A stretch of DNA of 64,000 nucleotides from Gnetum montanum (lineage: Eukaryota > Streptophyta > Gnetopsida > Gnetales > Gnetaceae). Under the pieces are notes generated by a model that was given only the letters and a program-made list of their open reading frames with translations, had not been told where the DNA came from and did not search any database. Positions within the stretch are counted from its first letter, which is position 1; each line of letters starts with the position of its first letter. Location of the stretch: assembly GCA_015680685.1 (NCBI GenBank), contig MNCI01018059.1, positions 233,603 to 297,602 on the forward strand, written 5' to 3'. A program made the translations under genes and the position numbers. Shown here one piece after another: positions 10,716 to 22,247 of this stretch.

Positions 10716-11595
10716 ATCGGTTATGTAACTCGCATCGGTAACAAGCAAATGTGTAATTGGAGCCGATTCAACTCTGATGTCAACCTTTTATGTTGACTTG
10801 TTCCCTCATAAACGTTTATTAAGTTTCAAAGACAGCTAATGATGTTTGAAAGATGCTTATAGGTAAACGACTTCTTTGTTTTCTTTTACTCTGGTTTCTG
10901 ATTGTTGTTTTTTAAACCATGTTTTAAGAAACACACCTCGAAAGATAATATCTCTACATTTATTGTTGATAAATGTTTATGTAGAAGTTTATTGTTTTTC
11001 CTATGAAATTGTAAAAGTAGTAACTACTTCATGACTTGGAGTTTTGAACTATCTTAGGATCATTGGAATGATCCTAAAAGAATCTATCTACTCTTAAAAT
11101 TTCACATCAACTGGATATCATTTGCTTAGCCAAATAAAGATTGAAGTAGTGCCCCTCAAATTAGTTTGTTCATGAACATTAGGGTTAGTAGCACAACCCC
11201 TATTTACATAGTAGGGTAGATGTGATACACTAAACAAGAGTGTCTCACCACAAGACTAATTCACTACTACAACACTAATAGGCAAAGATAGGAATTGAAC
11301 CCAAAACTTTAAAATAAATAGGTAAGTGTCTTGACAAATTGATGCTTCAATTTGTAAAATTGGTGCTCAATTATTGTTGGTGAGAATTTCATATTTAAAA
11401 AGAGATATCATGACCTCCTATATATATATTTTGATTGGGACCATAATACATCCAATAGCACCATTGTTATTTTGGCCTATTTATATATATAAAAAAGTTT
11501 TGCTTAAGTATTTAGGATCATTTTGAGTACATATGCCCATCAAATACTTTTAACTTTCTATATTTATTTATTTATCTTTTTTATATATATAATTA
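10716..11595. other. Spacer without recognisable gene
   Basis: AT-rich, no coding signal. A tRNA-like GGAATTGAACCCAAAAC string near 11290 resembles a minus-strand box B, but no box A lies in the right place. Confidence 0.4.
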
Positions 11596-11742
11596 GGTGT
11601 TAGCTTAGTGGTAAGACTCATGATCTGAAAGTTCCAAGTCATGGATCTAGATTTGGTGGGCAATGTTGAGCTATAAAGTTATAATTGGATTATATATCTT
11701 GGGGTGTACTTATGTTACAATTATTTTGGATTCCAACACCCT
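11596..11742 (+). mobile_element. tRNA-derived SINE copy 4 (best box A)
   Basis: Starts GGTGTTAGCTTAGTGGTAAG. TAGCTTAGTGGT fits the Pol III box A consensus TRGCNNAGNNGG exactly. About 30 bases on, a decayed box B region (CATGGATCTAGATTTGG) is followed by the SINE body (GGGCAATGTTGAGCTAT, TATATCTTGGGGTGTACTTA) and the end GGATTCCAACACC. It lies head to tail with copy 5. Confidence 0.72.
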
Positions 11743-11756
11743 AATTTTAGTTCAAC

Positions 11757-11870
11757 AATGAGGTGTTCACCTCATGGTAAAACTTTTGATTTGGAAGCTC
11801 CAAGTTATAAGATTGATTCTAGGGGCCAATTTTGAGATATAAAGTTCTAATTTGACTATGTATTAGGAGT
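11757..11870 (+). mobile_element. tRNA-derived SINE copy 5 (3'-truncated)
   Basis: Starts AATGAGGTGTTCACCTCATG, has GGTAAAACTTTTGATT and GGAAGCTCCAAG, then a box-B-like GATTGATTCTAGGGGCCAAT, and stops within the body after TTTGACTATGTATTAGGAG. Fifteen bases separate it from copy 4. Confidence 0.6.
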
Positions 11871-12129
11871 AAATATTGCTTTAAGAAAATTTTAGGTTTA
11901 TCTTGTGTTAAATTAAAAAAATTTTCTTGATGTTTATTTATACTTACCTATGTCAAATCTTACCTATTATTATTATTTTTATTAAAAATCAATTACTTTG
12001 CATTTCTATTCTTATTTGTAATCATTCTACTAATAAAAGTTTAGTGAAACATTGCTCAATTAGTTAGAGCATTCAAGTTATAGTTTACCTGTCATAAGTT
12101 AGATATCCCACACTACAATTTGCAGATTT

Positions 12130-12760
12130 TAAAGTCATCATTGTCATCATCATCCTAGCCTTGTCCCAACAAAATGGGTTGGCTAAATGAGTTCTTTTTT
12201 GTCATTTGCCTCTATAAAGACCTAGATCTTTGTTTATTTGTAGTTTTTTCAAATCATTTTTTATTATTTTTTCCATGTCTTCTTTAATCTTCCTTTCTAT
12301 GGCTTTCTTAGAACACTGATGTAGCAACCTTTGTTTATAGGCTTATTGTTTGATCTTCTTTGCACATGTCCAAACTATCTAAGCTATCATTCTTGTAGTT
12401 AATCTAAAATAGAAGCCACTCTAAGTCTTTTTCTGATGTTTGTATTATGTAGTTTATTTATTTTAGTAACATTTAACATCTATTGAAGCATTCACATTTT
12501 TGCCATACTAATTTGTTGTTCATAACTTTTTTGTATTGCCTAACACTCAACACCATATTAGATAGTAGACCTGATTGCTATTCTATAAAATTTTCCCTTT
12601 AATTTGATTGACATTCTTTTATCACATAGAACGTCACTAGCCTATCTCCATTTTGACCATCCTGCCTCAATTCTATTTTTGATATCTTTACCAATATCAT
12701 CATTTGATTGGAGAATTGATCCTAGGTAGCAAAACTATTTGCCATGAGGGAATTTTTAGA
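12130..12760 (-). mobile_element. LINE ORF2 C-terminal and 3'-end remnant
   Basis: Minus-strand translation gives YLGSIL, DIGKDIKNRIEAGWSKWR, VLCDKRM--KLKGKFYR and, further on, FGHVQRRS: the conserved C-terminal blocks of a common plant LINE family. It then has the usual 3' end (AACCCATTTTGTTGGGACAA, read on minus) and a short GATGATGA-type tail at about 12136-12158. Several stops and frameshifts are present. It is a different LINE type from the copy at 1-2058. Confidence 0.75.
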
Positions 12761-13371
12761 GAGAAGGATGTTAGATCCCTCCTCAAAAAAATGAAATTTT
12801 CATGTGGAAAAATGGCTAAGTGTAAAATGTTGAAAATTTAACAAAGTATAGAATGCAACATTTGAGATAGAAAAAATTCTAAGTATAGAATGGGAATAAA
12901 CAAGTGTAGAATGATGAGTTGTAAAGTGTTCATCTCCGATGGAGGGCCAAACTATAAATGATGGGATAAAATGGTAAATGTGATAGAACTAATAAAAGAA
13001 GCTCAAATCTTAAGAAAAATATAGATTTTGTGGGAGGAATTGAACCTTTGAAGAGTTAGGTGATGGATGGAGAAACCATGGGCACAATCTAGAGTTAATT
13101 TTGGGCCAAAATGGGGGTATTTTAGGATTTTTCTAAAGTTGTCGAAATTGATGCTGAAAAGTTAATATATGATCTTGAATGGTCCCTAGAGGCATCTAAA
13201 GTTCAAAAATGTATCTTTCAAGCCTATTTTTAAGCATTTTGTGTTGCAGTGTTAAAGAAAATCTAGTTTTATGTCTCAAGGTTAAACTACCAAATTTGTT
13301 AAATGCAAACTCTGTGATGCTAGGGGAGCTTAGAATCTACTGTTGGTAGTCTTGCATGATGTAGAATCTAC
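12761..13371. other. Host sequence left of element A
   Basis: No gene recognised. It was continuous with the sequence after 23055 before element A inserted. It could include the 3' end or LTR of the minus-strand element E, but no second LTR copy is in the window to prove it. Confidence 0.35.
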
Positions 13372-13376
13372 AATGG

Positions 13377-13452
13377 TGATGAGCCACGATATCACATACG
13401 TGATATCACATCCACCACGCGATATCACATCCTACCTCATCTTATATAAATA
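13377..13452 (+). promoter_or_regulatory. Element A LTR promoter: GATATCAC repeats and TATA box
   Basis: Three copies of GATATCACAT occur at about 13387, 13401 and 13423; the second lies within the perfect palindrome GTGATATCAC. TATATAAATA follows, 66 bases from the LTR start. The 3' LTR repeats this layout with substitutions and TATAAATA at 22326-22333. Confidence 0.6.
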
Positions 13453-13792
13453 AGAGGTGGTGCCCTTGGTTACAAGGGAGTTAGACTTAGACCCTTAGCC
13501 AGACTCTTGCAGTTTTATCATTCCAAAGTTAGAATTATTTCTGTGTGCTTGCAGTAGGAGTCATAGAGTGAACGAATCTTTATTTGAGCAATTTGTACTT
13601 GAGCACAATTTTGTGTATGGCAATAAAGATGAACTTTATGATAAACCTTGTAGCATATATATTAAGCTAATTAGTAATTAATTATTATTTAATGCTTTCC
13701 TAGCTAATTAATATCTCTCTCAACCTTCAACCCCCTTAGTTAAATACACTCAGTACGACCGCTTTGAGCATGCGTGTAGCGCTTGGTAACCC

Positions 13793-13793
13793 N
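13793..13793. other. Assembly join (single N) inside the 5' LTR of element A
   Basis: The N follows GCTTGGTAACCC and precedes ATAAAAAATATAAAAGC. In the 3' LTR these two strings are 166 bases apart, so the N marks missing sequence rather than one unknown base. Confidence 0.85.
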
Positions 13794-14006
13794 ATAAAAA
13801 ATATAAAAGCTATAAAAATCATGTACCTCAAGCTTACTTAACCATACAACCGTGACAATACAAGTAAGTTTGGGAAGATAACGATTGATTAACCCTAAGT
13901 GTTCCATTAAGGTGTGTAAGCACTTAGTCCTTGGATTTCGACCAGATCGTGCGTGAAACGCTCGAATTCGTATGGTTGAGTGTAGGGGTACCTCACCACT
14001 CATCAT

Positions 14007-14024
14007 TGGCACTGTTGCCAGGGA
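14007..14024 (+). other. Element A primer-binding site, tRNA-Asp type
   Basis: TGGCACTGTTGCCAGGGA starts two bases after the LTR and differs at three positions from TGGCGCCGTTGCCGGGGA, the complement of the plant tRNA-Asp 3' end used by Athila elements. The differences are transitions. Confidence 0.8.
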
Positions 14025-14229
14025 CTTAGTTGTTTGTGCACTATGTAGAACATAGGAAATCATTCATATCATTGGAACGTTAGAACGAACCCCTAGGGTT
14101 AATCAAAGAAAGACAAGATAACAATACATTGCACACCGAACAAGACAAGATATCTTCTTCTTCGCATAAGAGCACTTCACCGCCTAGGAGTGACACAAGA
14201 GGTAGTCGGCAGCATAATACACATAACTA

Positions 14230-15950
14230 GGATTTGCCAGTTCCTCAACAATTTTGTGTGGTATATACTCATCCTAATGAGTATGTACCTGATTTCACCT
14301 TTATTCTCCACCAAGATGAACAACTGCATTGGAGAGACTTGGAGGGTAACATAGTGTTGCCTCCAGACCGATTAGTTCCCAACATGCTCCTTTGTGCTCT
14401 GACATGAATAAGCATGCCACTTTTATACGCAGAATACGTTGCATGCGATCATGACTCAAGGGACTATCATCCCACAAAAGCACAACATCAAAGGGACTTG
14501 CGACAGGAGAGATACCATACATCCTTGAAGGGTAAATGGCCCCATGATGCTTCGCACGTTTTGAGCGAAATTGAGAATGGTGAACCTACTTCAGCAGGTT
14601 CCCTAGAAAATGATGTTCCTCTTCCTCACATTAGTCAGGAGGTGGTGTATTAGAACCTTTACTCCACTATTCACAACCCTGGTTCTGATACCCATGAACA
14701 TGAAGTGTTCAATGAGGAAACACGAACACACGATAAGGGCGGATGTTCTGATCATGATCACGATTGAGGTCAAGACCACCAAAGAGAAGGTAGAAAACAT
14801 TGTCATGGTGATGATTCTCCTTCTTCTTCACCTTCATCGTCATCTTCACTCTCTCCTTTAGTGTTCGGACTCAGTCATAGGAAAACCAATTATGAGGATA
14901 AAGGAAAACAAAGTGAAAGACATCGATGAAACAGTCGAGAACGAGGACGAGGGTACTCTAAGGAATCAAGGCATAGAAGAAGGGAGAGTAGGGAACTGCG
15001 TAGACACCATAAATGCTATGAATGAGATGATCACAAAGAACCCCTACTTGCAACTAGAAGCATGCTATATATAATGGAGGCCGTAAGAGTTCCAACAAGG
15101 CATCAAAAGGATAGTAGGATCAAGAGGTTAGACATGAAGAACATCCCATGATTTGAAGGAGGATACAACGCTGATCCTCAAAATCATTTACAAGCATTCC
15201 ACGATGCATGTGCCTTGCAAAACATAGAAAACAAATGGCAAAAATTGAAGTTTTTCTCAAGGACACTAGTGAAAGAAGTTGAAAGCTGGTACTGGTCCTT
15301 AGAACCAAAATCCATTCGGAAGTGGAGTACAATGTTAGAACTATTCAATGATAAGTACCAAATGTACTCCTGAGTGTCTAACCTGTGGAAGCAATTCCAA
15401 GGGTGGAAGCAAGGAAATCATGAACCCTTGGATGCTGCCATGGGCCGCTATTACACACTGTTACATTGTTGCCCTGGGCATGGTTATTCATAGTAGGATC
15501 AACTACGTCATCTCATGGATGGACTTAGGCATGAAACAAGAAGAACCCTTGGGACGTACTCCCAAGGAAGGTTATCGAAGCTTAGGTCTCATCAAATTCA
15601 TAGATTGCTAGAGCAAGTAGCCAAAGAAGAAGGTGAGCTACAAAAGAGAGAAAGTGCAGAAGAATACAACCGAGATCCTTCCCTCCAAAAAAGGGGAGTG
15701 AGATTTTGTGAGGAGGAAGAAGAGTCACCACTCGAAGAGATGGTGAATAGGAAAACTTTGCCTCTCCAAAAGTTAACAATAGAAGTGTCAGAAAAGGTAG
15801 ACCAAATGTGGGACTCCCTGGATAGTAGGTTTAAAACTGTTCTTAAAATTGTAGAGGATTCTAGGGAGCGAGGTAGTGACCATGACAAAAAGAAAAAGAG
15901 AGAAGTGGAAAATGCATGTAACAAGGGTAAGGGGAAAATTCCATCATAGA
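14230..15950 (+). pseudogene. Element A gag, broken
   Basis: Recognisable gag pieces in shifting frames. The N-terminal block has YVPDFTFILHQDE (about 14280) and DYHPTKAQHQRD (about 14463). A Ser-rich then Arg/Ser-rich linker follows (about 14815-15000). The capsid-like core at about 15120-15610 has IKRLDMKNIP, NHLQAFHDACALQN, WSTMLELFNDKYQ and LDAAMGRYYTLLH. A charged tail runs to the stop at 15949. Stops and at least two frame changes interrupt it. The same blocks are found in B (about 37735-39470) and D (28475-31021). Confidence 0.8.
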
Positions 15951-16059
15951 AGAGGTTGTGGATTCAGACACAGAAAATGATGGTGGATATGAGATATGCC
16001 AATACAACCATCCTAAGTGATGTTGCCACTGATCTCACATCTACAAGAGTCTGGGGTGT

Positions 16060-17180
16060 ATGCACTCAACCCACGACTATATAAATGGCAAGCACCCCAA
16101 CGGTTACCTTATCCCTAAGGTAACCCAAGGCAGTTCCACCAACCTTCAACATATTATCCAAGTGGAACTCCACCACAACTCGTTGAGCAACATCAATAGT
16201 GGAAATACCCATAGTCATGGGGGATGCCACCACCAAGGCAACAATACCCCTACCGGCAACCTGACCCATATGGCTACTACGTGCAGCATCCAATCTCTCC
16301 ATGTGACTCTGTTAGTCATGTTACACCACAACATCACTACCCAGCCCATGAGTATTATAGAACTCTTTTTCATAGGGAATATAACCCACAAATATACCAT
16401 CCTTCAAATCCATCCGTAGCTCTCATACCAATAGCTCCATTACCACCCGCTCCAGCAATGCAAGGGGAACTCCCTACTCAACCGCAGCAACACAATGCCA
16501 CAAGGGCTGTAAACCCTCACCCCACTATTGGTTCTGACAACTATATGAAGAAAAGACCTTTCTTCAGAACCAACAGTCCAACCAAGCCCTTACAACCACA
16601 AGCGGTTGAACCTCTGAACGCCTCCCCATCAAATAGAGCTTCAGAGCTCCCTTTAAATCAAACACTGAACTCAACGCATACGGTTATGTTAACACATGCC
16701 ATTACTAACTCGATCAAGGTTGGCCACCTTCCCAGGAAATTCTCTAATCTTGGAAGCCCTCTAATGTATCTCCAAATCGCTAGGAATGAGCCATGCAAAG
16801 CTCTTCTGGATTCAGGTTCTGGAGTCAACTTAATATAATAAGAAATGTACAAAGCCTGGAACCTGCCTCTATTAAAGAAGAGCAATATTCCCATAGAGCT
16901 AGCCGACCAGTCCATCACTATTCCCTTGGGACTGGTGGAGGACATCATCACCACTGTGTGTGGGTGGTCATACCCAGATGATTTCCTAGTGATACAAGTG
17001 AATAACAGTAAAGGGGACTTCCCAATAATAATGGGGAAGGCATGGCTAAGTACTATAGATGCACACCTAGGAATCCGTGATCTTTCCTTGGAAATATCTA
17101 AGGAGAACACTTTTGGAAAGATTGAGAAGAAGAAGGTTCCATGCATCGCATACAACAATACAGGGTGCAATTGCGTGTAG
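16060..17180 (+). pseudogene. Element A gag tail and aspartic protease, broken
   Basis: A Pro/His/Tyr-rich linker (frame of 16224-16838) leads into the protease. CKALLDSGSGVNLI has the catalytic Asp at 16809, residue 196 of that frame. A stop (16836-16838) falls just after it. The second half, with IPLGLVEDI and IIMGKAWLSTIDA, continues in another frame to 17180 and ends in a Cys-rich IAYNNTGCNCV motif shared with B, D and G. This is a pepsin-like retroviral protease domain in the usual place between gag and RT. Confidence 0.8.
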
Positions 17181-17441
17181 AGATCATGGGTTGTGCAAAG
17201 CTTAGTATTGCCTACATGCAATCGGTGTGCACAAGACATTAACATACAAAAGTGGTTGTATGCAACAGCCACACAACAAGAAGACACCCAGCAACTGATA
17301 CCTGATCAAGAGAGCAACTCACTAATGTGCATGGAACTAACTGGTTGAATAACTTGTGCTTACAGTGAAAGCATAGATGCACTAGAACAAGTCCGCTGCT
17401 AACTTCCAAACCTTAACCTTGAAAACATCAATTGGGGGAAG

Positions 17442-18894
17442 TTGGAAATTCCTGAAAAATTCAAACAAGAGTCCCTAGAATTGAAACCATTGCCCACCGG
17501 TCTGGAATATATGATCCTTGAAAATGAAACACCGGTAATCTTCAATGCAAGACTTGCTTTCAAACAGAAAGAAAGATTGCTGAAAGTAATAAACAAGTGG
17601 TCAAAAACCTTTGCCTGGTCATATCCCGAATTAACTAGAATAGATCCTAGGATATGCCAGCATAGGATTTACACTGACCCCTCCATGAAACCTCGAAAAG
17701 AACTGCAGAGATGATTGAACCCAAAATTGAAGCAAGTAGTAAAAGAAGAAATAGAACAACTTCTTAAGGCTGGGTTCATATATCCCATTACTAATAGCGA
17801 ATGGGTTAGCCCTCTGGTGATCATGCCTAAAAGGGAGGCAAATGGAGGATGTGCATTAATTTTAGGTTGCTAAACATGGCAACATTTAAGGATCACTTTC
17901 CGTTGCCATTCGTTAACCAAGTCTTAGACACCATAGCGGGGCATCGCTATTATAGTTTTCTGGATGGCTATAGTGGATACAACAAAATACGGATATTCCT
18001 AGAAGACCATGCCAAGACAACATTCACCAGTCCTTGGGGAATGTTTGCATATAAACAAACATTGGTTGGCTTGTGTAATTCTCCTACTACATTTCAACAC
18101 CTAGTTCTAAGCATATTCTTATAGTAGATAGGGAAAAAAGTGGAAGTATTTATGGACAACTTCTCCAACTATGGAACAAGTTTTGATCAAGACTTGGACC
18201 AATTAGAGCAAGTGCTGAAAAGATGCGTAGAGACCAATTTAAGGCTCAACTAGTAGAAAAGCCATGTAATGGTCCAAGAAGGCATAGTACTTGGGCATAA
18301 GGTTTCACATGCAGGAATAGAGGTAGACCCAGATAAAATTGGGATCATCCAAGGAATCACCCGTCAACTGGAAACTATCAAAGACATTTGGTCATTCCTT
18401 GGACACACTGGCTATTATAGGAGATTCATTGAGAACTTCTCCAAGATTTCCAAATCATTGGTAGAGCTAACAAAAAATGATGCACCTTTTGAGTGGACCA
18501 GGGAATGTGAATGAGCATTTCAAACTCTAAAATGAAAGCTTGTAGAAACTCCCATTCTACAAGCTCCTGTCTGGTCCAAGCTGTTCCACATAATGACCAA
18601 AAATGCCCTTACTACATCCACTGTGCAAGTAGAAGTATCACTAGTGCACAACTTAACTACACAACTACAGAGAAAGAATTAATGGTTGTAGTGTTTGCAC
18701 TAGATAAGTTTAGGCACTATGTGTTAGGTTACAAAGTGTTCATCCACATAGATCATAGTGCAATCTGGTTCCTCATGAACAAGCCAATGGTTAGCCCTCA
18801 TATTATACAATGGCTGGTAATCCTACAGGAGTTCTATCTAATGATGATTGATCAAAAAGGCACCAAGAACGTAGTTGCAGATTATTTATCTTGA
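17442..18894 (+). pseudogene. Element A reverse transcriptase and RNase H, broken
   Basis: Ty3/gypsy RT. AWSYPELTRIDPRICQHRIY is at about 17614. The finger region, damaged by a deletion near 17830, leads to CINFRLLNMATFKDHFPLPF, then FLDGYSGYN. The catalytic box reads FMDN (about 18146-18165) where the family has FMDD. The connection domain shows FLGHTGYYRRFIENFSK. RNase H keeps NYTTTEKELMVVVFALDKF and HIDHSA, but about 50 bases are missing before YYIHCASRS compared with G. Stops occur at 17712, 18122, 18251 and 18512, among others. Confidence 0.88.
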
Positions 18895-20270
18895 TTGTGT
18901 TGGGATAGCAAAGAGGATGAATATGTAATGTCTGATCATTTTTCTGATAAAGCCCTCTTTGCCGGTGTAGTGACCAACCCACAAAGATGAACTAGTATAG
19001 TAGCATTCTCACCTATCTCCTTACTCAACAAACACCATAGGAGCTGGACTTTAGGAAGAAACAACAGTTTCTTCACAGAGCCAAGTACTTCATGGACATA
19101 AATGGACAACTTTACAAAGTGTGTCTTGATGGCTTGGTTCAATGGTGCATGCTCGAGGTAGACCAACTGAGAGTTCTCCAAGATGCTCATGAGGGCCCTT
19201 GTGAGGATCACTATGTGGGGAGACAAACAGCTATTAAGATCTTGCTTGTAGAATATTACTGGCCAACATTATTTTGGGATGCCCATCAATTTTTTTGATA
19301 TTGTGAGTGCTGGCAACATGATGGGGAAATGACTGCTAAAATGGAGGGTCCACAACAATGGATTTAACTGTTAGAACCCTTTGACATTTGGGGGATAGAA
19401 TTTATGGGGCCCATTACACTAATGTCCAATGGAAAATCTTACATTGTAGTTGCCATAGACTATCTAATGAAATGAGCTAAAGCAGCTATGTTACAGACTA
19501 CACATCATCTACAGCTACATAATTTGTGCAACAACAAATCATAAATAGGTTTGGTGTGCCACGTGCACTTATCTTGGATAATGGAACACACTTCATAGGT
19601 GCAACTTTTCGAATGTTAATGCAACGCTTAGGGGTTGAACATAAATTAACTACACCTTATCACCCCCAAGCTAACAAACAAGCTGAGGTCACCAATAGGG
19701 AGATCACTAAAATATTGACTAGGGTAATTAGCAAGTATAGGCAAGATTGGAGCACTAAACTGAATGATGCTCTTTGGGCATACCTCTTCACCTCGAAACT
19801 CCCTATAGGCTACTCTCCCTATGAGTTAGTGTACAAAAAGCTTCCAACGCTTTAGATTTAAATCAAACTTCATACACTATCAATGGCTTGTGACCTCCAC
19901 CTCGATCTTGATCTAGCACAAAAATAAAGTTTGGCAACTTTAAATGTGCTAGAAGAAAATCGATTAGCTGCTCTATCATCAAATGAGTTGCACAAGACAT
20001 ATAACAAGCAATGTCATGACTTGAGGATTCGAAAGGTTAAGTATCAACTAGGAGATAAGGTTCTCTACTAGAACCCCACATGTGCCACAATGCACAAAAT
20101 TTCAAACACTGTGGGAAGGACCTTACATTATTCATACAACCTTTCCTTCAGGGGCCATGACCATATAGAAACCTGAGAGCCTTGATAAGAGATTGTTAGT
20201 CAATGTGCAACAGACCAAACCCTTCCATGAATTTAGAATGGTCAGTGCACATAATATCTCTGATAAGGGA
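18895..20270 (+). pseudogene. Element A integrase, broken
   Basis: The HHCC region is at about 19160-19320 (DAHEGPC, YYWPTLFWDAHQFF, then YCECW). The catalytic core starts [13 protein letters not shown], where the first Asp is replaced by Glu. LILDNGTHF (second Asp) and QAEVTNREI (Glu) lie in the open stretch 19526-19855. The C-terminal domain is scrambled to about 20270. Three stops lie between 19300 and 19520. Confidence 0.85.
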
Positions 20271-22247
20271 TGACTTTGCTCACTATTTTGGATCTCCTCC
20301 TTCCAACTTAGTCATGGGGGAGATGGCCACCTCTGCTAACCATTTGAGGCCCTCAGTTCCTTTTTAAGTTTTTTTTACACATTTTTGTTTTACAAATTTC
20401 TTTAATTTTTCTTGTTTTTTTTTGCAACATTGTTTATACTTTTTCATTTCTTTGTGTGATTGTTTATTTTGTTTGTTTTTGTTTTTGTTCTTGTTTTTGT
20501 CTTTGTTTGTTATTTTTGTTTTGTTAGATTCATCACCTAATAAGTGCTCTTGATGGTGGTATGAACTGTATTCTATTGATTGCTAATGTTTCGTTTTTAC
20601 CTTTGAGTTATAATGTTGATACTAAGGTATGGTCCTTTTGATATAACAAGCAATGAGTCCACGTCATCCATGCATTCATGAATTTCTATGGTCTCTCTTA
20701 GCTTGGAACTATACAGTCCCTTTCTTTAATAATAAAACTATTAACGAATTGGTGATTGGGCATTTCTCAAACTAAGGAAGGACTCAAGGACTAAAAAGGG
20801 TGTGACTTCAAAGGGATTTGATGCATTTGTGCTGGCTATTCTCTTGGGTGCTTAGATGTTTTCTTTTTGAGTTTTCCTTACCATTCCAACATTGCTCCAT
20901 TATCAGGAAGCTAAGCCAATAAAAATAAGTCTTTGCATGGTGTGATTTTCACGCAAGAAAAAAAAATAGTGAGAATTCAAAGCACATCCCTTAGACAAAA
21001 TAATCATTTGGGCTACAAGCACTGGTTATGGAACTAAAAAAACATGTTCCCTCTAACTAAGGCCCTCTCTCACTTTCCACTTTTCCCTTTCTCGTCTTCC
21101 TCGGAATGGTGTTGACTCTTTGGTGGAAGCATTCTTGTTACTTCAAGTAGATGGATTGGCCAAGTGTATTAATGTGAAGTCACTGGATGTGGATTGTTTG
21201 AGGCTGGATTTGGAATGAGATCTACTTAGTCACATTAACCATAAATACACAAGACATTGTACATCACCTTGTTCTTGGGACTCCATTCCATTCTCTTCTC
21301 CCCATCATTCTTTCTCCATTTTCCACCTCATTACCGATTGTATCAATAGTCTATATTTTGGTTGATGCATTATTTTCTCTTTGGTGAATTCTTGGGGTTA
21401 AGTCTTTAACTCTTGCTCCCAAATGACATTTCCAGAGCCTACGGACTTTTTGAATGTGGGTTTGTTAGGGCATAAAGGACATAAGCCTACTTTGGGGAGG
21501 ACCCACTAGCATTCCTATTTGGTGCATCAGTTAACTTCTTTCCCTTAAACATTTCCGCAGTCAACTTTTTGTTGTTTCATTCCCACCTCTGACATCTATT
21601 TTATCGATGTTACCATTGTTTCTTTTTTTTTCCATCTTTCTTATTCCTTATCTTTTTCCATTCTATCATTATCAAAGGATCACTCTTGGTCATGGGGGCC
21701 CTAGTCCAATTTTTTCAATTTTTCCTAACCCCTACACCTTGGGTAGTCACCAGTGTTATATCTCTAGAATCTGTATTGGCCATATCACAACTCAACAAAT
21801 GGACCTTACACCGAGGCAAGGTATCAACTGTATTGTGATTTACTTATCCTTGCTCATATGTGACTATGTTGTGTGTGTAGATGGCAATCATACAACAATG
21901 GACTGGACCTAGAGGAAATACTCAGGATGGACTAGTGTTGGAATAGTTGTGCAAGTCACAAGATTGATGGCACGGTTATGGATGGATAATGGAAGGCGCA
22001 ATCTTGGCGTTGGTAGCAACACATCTTCTCCTTTTCTCTCTCTCTTTGTTCTCTCAGCTACCAAATAAGGTTGGATGTCAATTGTGTATAGTGTTCACTC
22101 TTGTAGTCATGAACACTAATATTGTCATGTATTGTAATATTGATTCGTTCACATGTCATCCCATTCACCATTAGTTGTCATTCAAGTCAATAATCCCATA
22201 CCTTCCAAATATTTTGTAAGGAACTCGAGGACAATTTTTCATTTAGT
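20271..22247 (+). other. Element A 3' non-coding region
   Basis: About 2 kb between integrase and the 3' LTR, where some Athila elements carry an env-like gene. No such ORF is present; the longest open stretch (21607-21912) is not supported. It is nevertheless conserved with B, G and D in block order: CATGGGGGAGATGGCCA, a T-rich run with TTTTTGTTTTACA, GCAATGAGTCCACGTCATCC, GTCTTTGCATGGTGTG, ATTCAAAGCACATC, and TGGGGAGGACCCACT. Confidence 0.7.

Larger units (their letters stand above)
13377..14005 (+). repeat. Element A 5' LTR (incomplete in the assembly)
   Basis: Aligns with the 3' LTR at 22258-23050 along its length, but 166 bases corresponding to 22674-22839 are replaced by one N at 13793. 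It contains a TATA box (13443-13452) and ends TACCTCACCACTCATCA. Confidence 0.92.

Noticed and set aside
11280-11310. Possible minus-strand SINE or tRNA box B
   Set aside because: GGAATTGAACCCAAAAC fits box B, but the nearest box-A-like string lies on the wrong side.
16658-17287. Long minus-strand open frame of 209 codons in element A
   Set aside because: The plus strand here encodes the protease with clear family motifs in A, B and G; the minus frame is its shadow. The same holds for 62803-63192 opposite G.
21607-21912. Candidate env-like ORF in the 3' region of element A
   Set aside because: Open for only 101 codons and not conserved in frame in B or G, where the same DNA blocks occur without an ORF.
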